Shown: positions 47,246-56,753, numbered from the stretch's first letter. The stretch is 64,000 bases of DNA from Mesorhizobium kowhaii (GCF_003253745.1 NZ_MZXV01000055.1:62001-126000), one strand, 5' to 3'. The notes: generated from the letters alone by a model not told the origin. Translations and numbers: made by a program.

Positions 47246-48139
47246 ATGAAATTGGCGGAAAGTAAGATGCCGGAACGGCCGTTTTACCAGCCTGGAGCCA
47301 GCAGCGTGGAAGGCCTGCCGCTGCTGCTGCAGATGTTTCACACCAATCCCCTGGTGATGCTCAAGCCGCATTGGCACGCCCAGGTCGAGGTGAATTTCAT
47401 TGTGCGCGGCAGCGTGCACTACCGCATGAACGACCACGAGATTTCGCTTTCGGCCGGCGAGATGTGCCTGTTCTGGGGTGGCCTGCCGCACCAGATGGAC
47501 GATTTGTCCGACGACGCCGTCTATGCCGGAGCGCATCTGCCGCTGGTACATTTCTTCCGGCTGCACCTGCCCACGGATATCCGGCACCGGCTGATGACGG
47601 GTGCCACACTGGTGACCGGCGCCACCGATCAGTCCGACAACCATAATTTCGAGCGCTGGAACCGCTACGCCCGGTCCGGCGACCAGGCCAAGGCGGAACA
47701 CGCCGTCAACGAATTGCTGCTGCGGCTGGAGCGGGTGCGGTTCGAGCCTTACCGGCTCGTATCCGCAACCCCGATCGGCCAGGAAACGGGCAGTCCCTTC
47801 GACCAGCAGTCGTCGCGCAATGTCGGGCGCATGTGCGATTTCATCGCCGAGAATTTCCTCTACGACATCGATTGCGTGAACATAGCGGCGGCCGCCGACA
47901 TCCACCCCAAATACGCCATGAGCCTGTTCAAGAAGTCGACCGGCATGACGCTCAACGAATATGTCAACCTGCTGCGGCTGAGCTACGCGCAGGCGCTCTT
48001 GATGCACCAGGACGCCAATGTGCTGCGCGTCGCCATGGATTCGGGCTTCGGCTCGCTCAGCGCCTTCAACAAATCGTTCCGCAAACTGGCCGGCATGTCG
48101 CCCTCCGATTTTCGCAGAGGCGTGTCCGGCGCCAGATAG
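47246..48139 (+). CDS. AraC-family regulator divergent from the sugar ABC operon
   Basis: The protein has an N-terminal cupin-like sensing region (KPHWHAQVEVNFIVRGSVHY, ISLSAGEMCLFWGGLPHQMD) and a C-terminal AraC DNA-binding domain (INAAAADIHPKYAMSLFKK-type first motif and VLRVAMDSGFGSLSAFNKSF as the second). It resembles MelR-type activators. The start is uncertain among ATGs at 47210, 47246 and 47267; 47246 has AAAGGG close upstream. It probably controls the adjacent operon from the shared intergenic region in response to the transported sugar. Confidence 0.85.
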   Translation: MKLAESKMPERPFYQPGASSVEGLPLLLQMFHTNPLVMLKPHWHAQVEVNFIVRGSVHYRMNDHEISLSAGEMCLFWGGLPHQMDDLSDDAVYAGAHLPLVHFFRLHLPTDIRHRLMTGATLVTGATDQSDNHNFERWNRYARSGDQAKAEHAVNELLLRLERVRFEPYRLVSATPIGQETGSPFDQQSSRNVGRMCDFIAENFLYDIDCVNIAAAADIHPKYAMSLFKKSTGMTLNEYVNLLRLSYAQALLMHQDANVLRVAMDSGFGSLSAFNKSFRKLAGMSPSDFRRGVSGAR

Positions 48140-48368
48140 AACGCGGCGGCCAGGCGGCGGTGCTGCCCGGCGCTGCGAATGCATTGCCGCATCTCGATCG
48201 TCGGCTAAAAGACGGGTCATGCCGTTGCGCCCCGCGATCGCGACGCGGACAACGACGCCGCCGGCCGAAATAGGACCGCGCCGCGCGCCGTTCCGGCCGT
48301 CGCTGCGGCATCGGAACCGGGCCATTGCACGGCGTCTCATTTCCTGTCTGAAATTGCCACCTGGGCGC

Positions 48369-48396
48369 TGGACAGGCCGGATTCCCGTGCTATAAC
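48369..48396 (+). promoter_or_regulatory. Probable promoter of tRNA-Phe
   Basis: A TGGACA hexamer (48369-48374) and TATAAC (48391-48396) are 16 bp apart and lie about 72 nt before the mature tRNA 5' end. Nothing else of note is seen in the 230 bp after the AraC gene. Confidence 0.5.
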
Positions 48397-48467
48397 CCAC
48401 GCGCTTTCAAGGGGCGCCCATGGCGCTTCATGAGATCCGGTGTATGAGATTTCGTTTGCCGGAACAG

Positions 48468-48543
<76 letters not shown>

Positions 48544-48755
48544 TCTCCCCTTCTCCCCACACTCCCTTCCGCCAAGCGTTCTACGCTGCTGTTCGCGTAA
48601 ACCTTTGAAAACGATTGCTTTTTTGACGGCCTGATCGCGCTTTGGCGTATTCCGAAGCAGGTGATCGCATTTGGTCCAACGGCGCGTGCTGTTGGTTTCT
48701 TCGTTGGTATCCGTCTACCCTGTTGGTATCACCCACCAGCAAAAAGCATCGGACA

Positions 48756-50027
48756 ATGACACTCTCTGACGTGAAATGTCGAAATGCCCGCCCAGGGCCT
48801 AAACTCCGGAAACTCTCCGATGGAGGCGGTCTCCAGCTATGGGTACAGCCTACCGGCTCGCGCCTGTGGCGCCTTGCCTATCGCTTCGATGGCAAACAGA
48901 AGCTCCTGGCTCTCGGAAGCTATCCGCTTCTCTCCCTGGCGGAGGCTCGACAGGCACGAGATGAGGCGAAGCGGCTGCTAATGAAGGGTATAGACCCCGT
49001 ACGTGAGAAGCAGGAGAAGAATGCTGACACGCGCGATAGCTTCCGCGTCATCGCAGACGAATTCATCGCTAAGCTCAAGAAAGAGGGGCGCGCGGAAAGG
49101 ACCATCACTAAGAACAAGTGGCTGCTCTCTTTCGCCTATCCGACTTTGGGCGACCGGTCGATCAAGGAAATTGATGCGCCATCCGTTCTCGATGTGTTGC
49201 GGGAAGTGGAAGTTCGTGGCCGACACGAATCGGCCCGTCGGCTTCGATCAACAATCGGGAGTGTATTTCGCTACGCGATTGCCACCGCTCGCGCCAGTGC
49301 TGATCCAACCTTGGCGCTCAGGGACGCTCTTGTTAGGCCAACAGTAGCACCGCGAGCTGCAGTTACCGACCCGAAGGAGTTCGGTGCTCTTTTGCGCGCG
49401 ATTGATTCGTACGATGGGCAGCCAGGCACCCAAATTGCGTTGAATTTGATGGCGCTCTTGTTTCCCCGCCCCGGAGAATTGCGCGCCGCTGACTGGTCGG
49501 AATTCGACTTCGACAAAGCAGTCTGGACGATCCCAGCCGCTCGAGCAAAAATGCGGCGACCGCATAGTGTTCCTTTGTCGACCCAGGCGCTCAACCTCCT
49601 CAAGCGGCTCCGCGAGGTTTCTGGACACGGTTTGCTTCTGTTTCCCAGTGTCCGCGCGATCACACGCCCGATTTCCGACAACACCCTCAATGCCGCTCTG
49701 CGCCGTCTTGGCTATCGCAAAAACGAGGCCACTGCGCATGGTTTTCGGGCGACAGCGTCGAGCTTGCTCAATGAGAGCGGCAAGTGGCATCCCGATGCTA
49801 TCGAACGTCAACTTGCGCACGTCGAGGGCAACAATGTCAGGCGGGCTTATGCCCGCGGCGAACATTGGGACGAACGCGTGAAGATGATGCAATGGTGGGC
49901 CGACCATTTGGATACGCTGAAGCTGCCCCGTGTTGGCTCGCATCAAACTGATAAGATGAAGCTTTATATTGCGGCTGATAATGAACGCCGCACCGTCACG
50001 TTCCCGCGACAGTTACAGCATCGTTGA
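48756..50027 (+). CDS. intS: P4-type tyrosine integrase next to tRNA-Phe (IntS-like)
   Basis: The 423-aa protein has the N-terminal arm-binding DUF4102 region (DVKCRNARPGPKLRKLSDGG, LQLWVQPTGSRLWRLAYRFD), a core-binding domain, and a catalytic domain. The Arg is in LLFPRPGELRAADWSEFD, HxxR is AHGFRATASSLL, the second His is in QLAHVEGNNVRRAYARG, and the same segment holds the catalytic Tyr. All residues are present, so it should be active. ATG at 48756. It catalyses integration and excision at the tRNA 3' end. The symbol is given by analogy with the integrase of ICEMlSymR7A, which uses the same tRNA; identity is not tested. Confidence 0.88.
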   Translation: MTLSDVKCRNARPGPKLRKLSDGGGLQLWVQPTGSRLWRLAYRFDGKQKLLALGSYPLLSLAEARQARDEAKRLLMKGIDPVREKQEKNADTRDSFRVIADEFIAKLKKEGRAERTITKNKWLLSFAYPTLGDRSIKEIDAPSVLDVLREVEVRGRHESARRLRSTIGSVFRYAIATARASADPTLALRDALVRPTVAPRAAVTDPKEFGALLRAIDSYDGQPGTQIALNLMALLFPRPGELRAADWSEFDFDKAVWTIPAARAKMRRPHSVPLSTQALNLLKRLREVSGHGLLLFPSVRAITRPISDNTLNAALRRLGYRKNEATAHGFRATASSLLNESGKWHPDAIERQLAHVEGNNVRRAYARGEHWDERVKMMQWWADHLDTLKLPRVGSHQTDKMKLYIAADNERRTVTFPRQLQHR

Positions 50028-50085
50028 ATTGCGTCGTCGCCTCACCAGGCTGTATGAACGGATTGCATATGGGGGGTGTAGTTGC

Positions 50086-50298
50086 GTGAAGTACTATATC
50101 TACGAGAACCAGAGGCTCGGTCGCGGGCGTGTCCACAGGGCAGACTGTGGTTTTTGCCAAAACAAGGAAGCCACCTTGCCGGCGAGTCCCAGCAGAAATG
50201 GCACCTGGCACGGTCCGTTCAATCGCTGCGATGCTTTCGCGAAAATCAAAGTGCTTGGCGTTACCGACATCAAGGCTTGCTCGGCATGCGACCCTTGA
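50086..50298 (+). CDS. Small Cys-motif hypothetical protein
   Basis: The GTG at 50086 follows GGGGGGTG and gives a 70-aa protein: VKYYIYENQRLGRGRVHRAD, CGFCQNKEATLPASPSRNGT, WHGPFNRCDAFAKIKVLGVT, with two Cys pairs (CGFC and CSAC) that could bind zinc. I have seen similar small proteins in rhizobial mobile elements, with unknown function. A longer frame to 49969 overlaps the integrase and is less likely. Confidence 0.6.
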   Translation: MKYYIYENQRLGRGRVHRADCGFCQNKEATLPASPSRNGTWHGPFNRCDAFAKIKVLGVTDIKACSACDP

Positions 50299-50324
50299 TC
50301 TGACCTAGCTTTGTTTCGAGCGCC

Positions 50325-50601
50325 AGCTTGCGCTGCTGGTTGTTCCGGTCGCGCTCCGGGTCGAGAACCAAACATTTGGCGTCCACAGCGGGCTGTCCGG
50401 TTGCCGGAGCGGACGGGCTCGCAGCGGTCGTGGTCGTGCTGCTGTTGGCTAGCTGGAGAAAGACGCCGGCTTCACGCGCTTCAATCGCCTGCTGGGCACG
50501 GCGCTGCTGTTCGGCTTCCTCTGCCTGATCCTCATTGTTCGGACCCGGCGCCAAAACCCCAATTGCCGCTGGCGTTCCAGGATCGGCCGGCCGAGATCGC
50601 C
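50325..50601 (-). pseudogene. trbI fragment
   Basis: On the minus strand, GDLGRPILERQRQLG is followed, after a frameshift, by RAQQAIEAREAGVFLQLANS, a degenerate linker and RNNQQRKL. The same elements occur in the same order in the intact TrbI at 62721-63947 (GDLGRPILERQRQLG, LAQQAIEARESKVFFQIENR, QNNQQRKLDF). Both ends of the gene are missing. It is a broken second copy in the same orientation as the intact one. Confidence 0.75.
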
Positions 50602-50640
50602 AGACGCTTCCTCGATGCAGTGAGCGATGGCGGGTGGCGG

Positions 50641-51195
50641 TCACAACTCCTTCGCGTGCTCTTTTGGCGCCAAATCAAGCGCTTGGCTCAGAGGCACCGC
50701 CTTGGAGAATAGGAAGCCCTGAGCGGTTCTGCAGCCAAGCTTGTGCAGAGTTTGCCGATCTGCCTCCGTTTCGACGCCCTCGGCCATGACCTGATCCCGA
50801 GCGTCCTACCAAGATCGATGACCGTTTTGACAAGCAGCCGGTCCTCTCGGGACTTGGCTAAGCCGCGAATGAAGCCCTGGTCTATTTTCACCTTGCGTAT
50901 CCGACTGTCCTTGAGCGATGCCAAGGTGGAAAAGCCGGTGCCTAAGTCATCGAGCGCGATGGAAATGCCGGCATGTGAAAGCCGTCCGAGCTTTTCATCC
51001 ACTCTGTCCAGGTCCACCGGGGATTCCTCGGTAATCTCGATTTCGAACATCGTTGCAGGGAGGCCTTTTGCCGCCAGACCCTCCAGAATCATGTCATCGA
51101 TGTCACCGGCTTCCAGTTCGCGCGGTGAAACATTCATCGCCACACGAACATCACGACGGTCAGCTTTCACCAAGCCGTCGATAAGCGCGCTTGAA
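50641..51195 (-). pseudogene. EAL-domain (cyclic-di-GMP phosphodiesterase) C-terminal remnant, frameshifted
   Basis: The minus strand encodes VAMNVSPRELEAGDIDDMIL, MFEIEITEESPVDLDRVDEK, ISIALDDLGTGFSTLASLKD and KVKIDQGFIRGL, all EAL-domain motifs. A frameshift near 50800 then leads to VMAEGVETEADRQTLHKLGC and RTAQGFLFSKAVPLSQALDL, with a stop at 50641. The first half of the domain with the EAL motif itself is missing; the remnant starts within a few bases of the fixS stop. It is inactive. Confidence 0.8.
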
Positions 51196-51351
51196 TCAGC
51201 TTTCCGGCTTGTCGTCCCGGTCGATGAGGATCCGCTCAGCGGCCCCGTCAAGATCCTCATATTGACCACTCCTCAACGCCCACAGAAAGCCGGACAGCCC
51301 AAGCGCGCCCAGGAGCAGTGCCACCGGTATGAGGTAGACGAGCGTCGTCAT
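51196..51351 (-). CDS. fixS: cbb3 oxidase maturation protein FixS (CcoS)
   Basis: A 51-aa protein (MTTLVYLIPVALLLGALGLS, GFLWALRSGQYEDLDGAAER) with one transmembrane helix and the CcoS signature SGQYEDLDG. CcoS is needed for cofactor insertion into the cbb3 oxidase. Its ATG overlaps the fixI stop (ATGA). It is the last intact gene of the fixGHIS operon. Confidence 0.95.
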   Translation of the reverse strand: MTTLVYLIPVALLLGALGLSGFLWALRSGQYEDLDGAAERILIDRDDKPES

Positions 51352-53633
51352 GACGGCTGCACTGATGCGCGAATGCCGGAGCGCGTTGCCGAAGGAGCCC
51401 TCGTCACCTCGGTGGGTGCAAAGCCTTGCAGGCGCAGCGCATTTCCAATGACAAGCAGTGACGAAGCGGACATGGCGATCGCCGCGATCAGTGGAGTGAC
51501 GTTCCCCAGAATGGCGATCGGCACGGCGACGGCGTTGTAGACGATCGCGATGGCGATGTTCTGCCGGATCAGCCGCCCAGCCCTCCGCGAGACGTCCAGG
51601 GCAAGGGGCACTGCCAAAAGGCTTTCGCGCAGGAACACGAAGTCCGCCGCGTTGCGGCCAATGTCGGCGGCGGTGGCCGGAGCGATCGAGACATGCGCTG
51701 CGCTCAGCGCAGGCGTGTCGTTGAGCCCATCGCCAACCATCAGAACCTTGTGTCCGGATTTCGCCAGCGCTTCGATGCATTCAACCTTGCCGGACGGCAG
51801 CAGGGCCGGAACAAAGCGGTCGATGTTTAGCATTTCCGCGACTTCGCCACAGGCGCCTGCTGTATCGCCCGACAGCATTTCCACCGACACCCCAGCATCG
51901 TTCAATCGCTCGGTCGCCGCCCTGGCGTCGGCACGCAGCGCATCCTCGAAATCGAAGGTCGCGACAATGATCCCGTCTTTCGTCAGGACCGTCCCGCCGT
52001 AGCCATGTTTGCCTTCGCCGCCGGTCCGGGCCTTCCATCCAGCCCATCCGCGCCGGCCCAGCCGCCAGATACTTCCGGCGACAGTGGCTTCGATTCCAAA
52101 CCCCGGATGCTCGGTGACGGCATCGAATTTGTGCTGCCCGCCAGCAGCGGCAAAACCGGCTATGGCCTTTGAAAACGGGTGACGCGAGTGCGCGGCCATG
52201 TCGGCGGCGATTGCCAGCATGGCCGGATCGATCGAGGTCGCATTGACCAGCCGGGGCTGGCCGAGGGTGAGCGTTCCGGTCTTGTCGAACACTGCTGTAT
52301 CAATCGTTGCCAGGCGCTCCATGGCCGAACCGTCCTTGACCATGATGCCGTTCTCAAACAGGCGCCGCGCGGCGACCACCTGCACGATCGGCACGGCGAG
52401 GCCGAGCGCGCACGGGCATGTGATAATGAGAACGGCAATGGCGATGGTTATCGCCCGGTGCCAGTCGCCAGTCGCCGCCATCCAGCCAAGGAACGTCACG
52501 AAGGCGGTCAGATGAACCACCGGAGCATAGAACGCCGAAACGCGATCGGCGATCCGGCGATAGTGCGCCTGCCCGCCCTCCGCGGCCTCCATCAGGCGAA
52601 CCATTTGCGCCAGGAACGATTCCTTGGCGGCCGCTGTCGCCTCGATCGTCAGCGAGCCGGTAAGATTGAGGACACCGGCCTGCACGAGTCCGCCTGGCGC
52701 CACGTTTCGGGGCGTGCTCTCGCCGGAAACCAACGAGCAGTCCAGATCCGACGCCCCCTGAATGATCTTGCCGTCGACGGGGATCCTTTCGCCGGCTGCG
52801 ATCAGCAGCAGCATGCCTGGTTCGATCTCGCCAACCGGCAGGTAGTCGCGGGCGCCGTCGCCGCGCAGCACCATGGCGCCACGCGCCGCCAGCTGCGACA
52901 GGCCTTTCACGGCGGTCCGGGCACGCTCCCGCATGACATGATCCAGCGTGCGGCCGATCAAGAGGAAGAACAGCAGCGATACCGACGCGTCGAAATAAGC
53001 GTGATCGCCATGATTGATCGTTTCGTAGAGGCTCATGGCGTAGGCAAGCGCCACCCCGACCGCGATCGGCACATCCATGTTCATGCGGCCGTGGCGCAAC
53101 GCATTCCAGGCCGAGCGGAAGAAGATGCCGCCGGCGAAGGCGAGTGCAGGGATGGCGATAAGCGCCGAGACCCAGTGGAACAGGTCGCGGGTAGCGCCTT
53201 CGGCACCGGACCAGACAGAGACCGAAAGCAGCATGATGTTGCCCGCCGCGAACCCGGCAACCGCGACGGCGCGGATCAACTCCGAAAGCGTCCTGTCCTT
53301 TTCTTCAGCCTCGGGGGCGAAGAGATGCGCCTGGTAGCCGAGCCGTCCAAGCGCGGCGACGAACGGTGGAACCTCGTCGCCGCGCCAGCGGACCGAGACC
53401 CGTTTCGTCGACAGGTTGACGCGGGCGCTCTCGACGCGATCGAGCTTTCCCAACGCCGTCTCGATCGTCTGGATACAAGCTGCGCAATGAACGCTCGGCA
53501 CCGAAAGATCGGTCTGCCGAAGATCATCGCCAAGCGATCGGCTGGCCAATTTGATTTCCTGGCTAGACGGCAGGACCGATGTGGTGCTGCCCATATCCAG
53601 CGCCATTTCAGCGCCCGGTGCACAACAGCTCAT
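51348..53633 (-). CDS. fixI: Copper-transporting P1B-type ATPase FixI (CcoI)
   Basis: The 761-aa membrane ATPase supplies copper for cbb3 oxidase assembly. It has an N-terminal heavy-metal domain (VPSVHCAACIQTIETALGKL), eight transmembrane segments, VSGESTPRNVAPGG, the metal-transport motif ITCPCALGLAVPIVQVVAAR, the phosphorylated Asp in FDKTGTLTLGQPRL, and the hinge VGDGLNDTPAL. All key residues are present. Its start overlaps the fixH stop by 4 bp. Confidence 0.97.
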   Translation of the reverse strand: MSCCAPGAEMALDMGSTTSVLPSSQEIKLASRSLGDDLRQTDLSVPSVHCAACIQTIETALGKLDRVESARVNLSTKRVSVRWRGDEVPPFVAALGRLGYQAHLFAPEAEEKDRTLSELIRAVAVAGFAAGNIMLLSVSVWSGAEGATRDLFHWVSALIAIPALAFAGGIFFRSAWNALRHGRMNMDVPIAVGVALAYAMSLYETINHGDHAYFDASVSLLFFLLIGRTLDHVMRERARTAVKGLSQLAARGAMVLRGDGARDYLPVGEIEPGMLLLIAAGERIPVDGKIIQGASDLDCSLVSGESTPRNVAPGGLVQAGVLNLTGSLTIEATAAAKESFLAQMVRLMEAAEGGQAHYRRIADRVSAFYAPVVHLTAFVTFLGWMAATGDWHRAITIAIAVLIITCPCALGLAVPIVQVVAARRLFENGIMVKDGSAMERLATIDTAVFDKTGTLTLGQPRLVNATSIDPAMLAIAADMAAHSRHPFSKAIAGFAAAGGQHKFDAVTEHPGFGIEATVAGSIWRLGRRGWAGWKARTGGEGKHGYGGTVLTKDGIIVATFDFEDALRADARAATERLNDAGVSVEMLSGDTAGACGEVAEMLNIDRFVPALLPSGKVECIEALAKSGHKVLMVGDGLNDTPALSAAHVSIAPATAADIGRNAADFVFLRESLLAVPLALDVSRRAGRLIRQNIAIAIVYNAVAVPIAILGNVTPLIAAIAMSASSLLVIGNALRLQGFAPTEVTRAPSATRSGIRASVQPS

Positions 53634-54127
53634 TGCAGCGCTCCATGGGAAATCATGACCCGCCGGACTTCCCGATAGGGCTCTGCAAGGCCGGCATCGG
53701 CGTCGACTTCGATGATCCAGACGCCCTCTTTTGGCGTGTGCTGTCCCACAAACTCCTGATCCGCAGAAGGCGCCAGGACGATGGATTTGTCTTCTGCCTC
53801 ATAGGCTGGATGACGAAACAGCACCTTGACGCCATGCAAGGGAACCGGCTTGCCGGCGGGGTCTGTAAGGCTGTAGCGAACTTCGCCCCATGTGATCGTC
53901 AGTTTGCCGGTCCAGCCAAGTGCTGCCTGCGCGCGCCCTTCCTCGGCCTTCTTGTTGAATTGCTGGCTCGCCACATAGGTGTTTTCGACGACAAGGCCGG
54001 TCCAGCTCGTGTTGGCGAGCGTGGCCATCGTCAGGTTGACCGCGATCACTACGCCGAAGAAGGCAAGGATGGTGAGCAGCATGTGCCTGCCGGTGAATTC
54101 GCGGTTTTTTTGCGTTCTGGCGCTCAT
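53630..54127 (-). CDS. fixH: FixH (CcoH), cbb3 oxidase assembly
   Basis: The 165-aa protein has an N-terminal transmembrane helix (MLLTILAFFGVVIAVNLTMA) and a periplasmic domain (TSWTGLVVENTYVASQQFNK, LFRHPAYEAEDKSIVL), which fits the FixH family. It helps assemble cbb3 oxidase with FixG, FixI and FixS. Start and stop overlap fixG and fixI by 4 bp each. Confidence 0.93.
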   Translation of the reverse strand: MSARTQKNREFTGRHMLLTILAFFGVVIAVNLTMATLANTSWTGLVVENTYVASQQFNKKAEEGRAQAALGWTGKLTITWGEVRYSLTDPAGKPVPLHGVKVLFRHPAYEAEDKSIVLAPSADQEFVGQHTPKEGVWIIEVDADAGLAEPYREVRRVMISHGALQ

Positions 54128-55680
54128 TTGGCAGTCTCCGGTGCGTTGAACGTGGCGGTGTATTCGTCCGCCTCGAAACTCGCCTTGTCCTCGACACGGA
54201 ACTTGAAGGTCTGCGCTGTGCCGCGGATCTGATCCGCCGGCTGGCGCACGAAGACCTTGAGCATTTTCAGGCGGTCGGGTTCGACCGGAATGGCGAAAGA
54301 ACGGCCTGCCGGGATGTCGTCGCCGACCACGCTCATCTCGGCGCCCTGCAAGCCCTGCATCGTGACGACAATCGTCCTTGGCTCGGGGATCATGTTGAGC
54401 AGCTTGACGGTGTAGCCGTTGCGGATCGAACCGTCGGACAGGGTGACGAACTGCGGATTGCGGTCATGCAGCACGTTGACTTCGAGCCGGTCGCGCGTCA
54501 GCAGCGAATAGAGCAGGCCCAGGCCGATCAGCGACCACAAACCCATGTAGACATAGGTGCGGGGCCGAAAGATCTTGCGAATATGGAAATGGGCCACCTT
54601 GTCGGAGAACTGGCCATCAGCGGTCCTGACGAGCGACGGATTGACTAAACCGGATCCGCCCGCGGTCGCCAGCATCATGTTGGCGTTGTAGTCGGAGAGC
54701 GTTGCGTAGGAGATCAGCCCGCGCTCCCTGCCGAGCTTGTCCATGACGCCGTCGCAGGCGTCGATGCAAAGCGCGCAGGTGATGCATTCGAGCTGCTGGC
54801 CGTCGCGAATGTCGATCCCCATCGGGCAGACCGCGACGCAGGCATTGCAGTCGACGCAGTCGCCTACGGGCTGCCCTGCTGCTTGCACCGTCTTGGCGTG
54901 GCGTGAGCGCGGTTCGCCGCGCCAGTCATTGTAGGTGACGGTGAGCGAACTCTCGTCGAGCATGGCCGCCTGGATGCGCGGCCACGGGCACATATAGGTG
55001 CAGACCTGCTCGCGCATCAGCCCGCCGAGCGTATAGGTCGTCGCCGTCAGCACGGCGACGGTGATGTAGGCGACAGGTGCCGCGGTGCCAGTGAGGAGCT
55101 CGCCGGCCAACGTCGGCGCATCGGCGAAATAGAAGATCCAGGCACCGCCGGTCGCCGCACCTATGACCAGCCAGATGGCGTGCTTCGATACCCGCAACGA
55201 GAGCTTGCGAGCGGTCCAGGGTCCGGCATCGAGCTTCATGCGCGCGTTGCGGTCGCCCTCGATGGCCCGCTCGACGACCAGAAACAGATCGACCCATACG
55301 GTCTGCGGGCATGTATATCCGCACCAGGCACGGCCAACAGTGGATGTGACCAGGAAAAGACCGACGCCGGCCATGACCAGAAGGCCGGCCACATAGTAGA
55401 ATTCCTGCGGCCAGATTTCGATGAAGAAGAAATAGAAGCGGCGGTTGGCAAGGTCGACCAGCACGGCCTGGTCCGGGGCAAACGGTCCCCGGTCCCACCG
55501 CAGCCAGGGCGTCAGGTAGTAGATGCCCAGTGTAATCGCCATCACCAGCCATTTGAACCGGCGAAAGCTGCCCGAGGCGCGCTTCGGGAAGATCTTCTTG
55601 CGCGGGGCATAAAGCGGCTGGCGGGTTTTGGCGGAGTGGACCGCTACGGCTTCGATCTGCGTTTTATCCAGCACGTGCAT
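54124..55680 (-). CDS. fixG: FixG (CcoG), membrane iron-sulfur protein
   Basis: The 518-aa protein has about five transmembrane segments and two 4Fe-4S ferredoxin motifs (DCVDCNACVAVCPMGIDIRD and ECITCALCIDACDGVMDKLG), plus the NapH-like CGYTCPQTVWVDLF motif and a C-terminal Ig-like domain. CcoG is thought to reduce copper for cbb3 assembly. The start is either the ATG at 55678-55680 or a GTG two codons upstream; neither has an ideal site. A 207-bp space with a strong palindrome separates it from fixP, so it probably has its own promoter. Confidence 0.95.
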   Translation of the reverse strand: MHVLDKTQIEAVAVHSAKTRQPLYAPRKKIFPKRASGSFRRFKWLVMAITLGIYYLTPWLRWDRGPFAPDQAVLVDLANRRFYFFFIEIWPQEFYYVAGLLVMAGVGLFLVTSTVGRAWCGYTCPQTVWVDLFLVVERAIEGDRNARMKLDAGPWTARKLSLRVSKHAIWLVIGAATGGAWIFYFADAPTLAGELLTGTAAPVAYITVAVLTATTYTLGGLMREQVCTYMCPWPRIQAAMLDESSLTVTYNDWRGEPRSRHAKTVQAAGQPVGDCVDCNACVAVCPMGIDIRDGQQLECITCALCIDACDGVMDKLGRERGLISYATLSDYNANMMLATAGGSGLVNPSLVRTADGQFSDKVAHFHIRKIFRPRTYVYMGLWSLIGLGLLYSLLTRDRLEVNVLHDRNPQFVTLSDGSIRNGYTVKLLNMIPEPRTIVVTMQGLQGAEMSVVGDDIPAGRSFAIPVEPDRLKMLKVFVRQPADQIRGTAQTFKFRVEDKASFEADEYTATFNAPETAK

Positions 55681-55823
55681 CTCCACTCGCGCGCAGCCGA
55701 TGACATTGCGTGCAGCCGGACTCGTCTGCTTTGGCTAACGTCCGGAGTGCTAGGTTGAGCAAGCTTTCCGAATGGCGGGCAGCGCCGTTGGTGCAGGTCA
55801 ATCCCAGCCTGCCGGGAATGTGT

Positions 55824-55849
55824 CGAGGCCCGGCGCGCGCCGGGCCTCG
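55824..55849. terminator. Strong GC palindrome between fixP and fixG
   Basis: The 26-bp sequence CGAGGCCCGGCGC followed by its exact reverse complement forms a perfect palindrome of 13-bp arms, 38 bp downstream of the fixP stop. It has no T-run. It could act as a transcription stop or an mRNA 3' end protector separating fixNOQP from fixGHIS. Confidence 0.55.
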
Positions 55850-55887
55850 TCGCTTGGCGGGGAGGGGCCGAGAATAGGCTTCCGTTC

Positions 55888-56751
55888 CTATTCTCCGCCG
55901 CCAAGCGAATGGACATAGACCGCGAGCTCCTTGACCTTGGTTTCGCCAAGACGACCGATCCAGGCCGGCATGACGCCGTGCTTGGGTGCGCGGACCTGCG
56001 CGGCGATAGCTGTCTCGCCCGATCCATAGAGCCAGATCGCGTCGGTCAGGTCGGGTGCGCCGAACTCCTTATTGCCTTTTGCGTTGTCGCCATGACAGGC
56101 CACGCAATTTTCGGCAAAGACCTTCGCGCCAGGCTCGATCAGACTGGCGTCCTTGACCTTGCCGGAGAGGCTGGCGACGTAGGCACTGACCTGGGCGATC
56201 TGGTCAGCAGTTATGATGTCACCGAAGGCCGGCATTTCCGACAGGCGCGTGTCGGGGTCGGTCGCGAAGCGGATGCCATGCGTGATCGTCTGCTGGATCT
56301 GCCCGGTCTTGCCGCCCCACAGCCAGTCGTCGTCGTTGAGGTTTGGGAAGCCTGCTGAGCCTTGGGCGCCCGAGCCATGGCACTGCACGCAATTGACCTT
56401 GAAGGCGGCGCCGCCGGCAGCGACGGCGAATTCGCGCAAGGCATCGTCCGCGGCAATCTCCGAAACGGTCTTCGACTCCACCGCCGCGACATATTTGCCC
56501 TTGGCGGCTTCAGCCGCGGTCAGTTCGTTCTTGACCTCGTTGCGGCTGGAATAGCCGAGCACACCCTTCGTCGCCGAGTGCAGCAGAGGCCATGCCGGAT
56601 AGGCGATGGTGTAGCCGATTGCCCAGACAATGGTGACGTAGAACGTTACGACCCACCAGCGCGGAAGCGGGTTGTTCAGCTCCCGGATGCCGTCCCATTC
56701 GTGGCCGGTGGTCGAGACGCCAGAGATTTCATCGATTTGCTCGCCGCTCAT
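55888..56751 (-). CDS. fixP: cbb3 oxidase subunit III, diheme cytochrome c (FixP/CcoP)
   Basis: The 287-aa protein has an N-terminal membrane anchor (LPRWWVVTFYVTIVWAIGYT) and two c-type heme sites, VNCVQCHGSGAQG and ENCVACHGDNAKG, each with a downstream Met ligand region. It passes electrons to FixO/FixN. The ATG at 56749-56751 starts 2 bp after the fixQ stop. The final residues are VHSLGGGE. Confidence 0.97.
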   Translation of the reverse strand: MSGEQIDEISGVSTTGHEWDGIRELNNPLPRWWVVTFYVTIVWAIGYTIAYPAWPLLHSATKGVLGYSSRNEVKNELTAAEAAKGKYVAAVESKTVSEIAADDALREFAVAAGGAAFKVNCVQCHGSGAQGSAGFPNLNDDDWLWGGKTGQIQQTITHGIRFATDPDTRLSEMPAFGDIITADQIAQVSAYVASLSGKVKDASLIEPGAKVFAENCVACHGDNAKGNKEFGAPDLTDAIWLYGSGETAIAAQVRAPKHGVMPAWIGRLGETKVKELAVYVHSLGGGE

Positions 56752-56753
56752 GA

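Noticed and set aside
46919..48400. 493-codon minus-strand frame opposite the AraC gene
   Set aside because: Shadow frame; the plus strand has an unmistakable AraC domain, and the last part merely reads the binding-protein gene out of frame.
55690..55823. Possible FNR/FixK box before fixG
   Set aside because: The sequences GGTTGAGCAAG and GGTCAATCCC do not form the required spaced palindrome.
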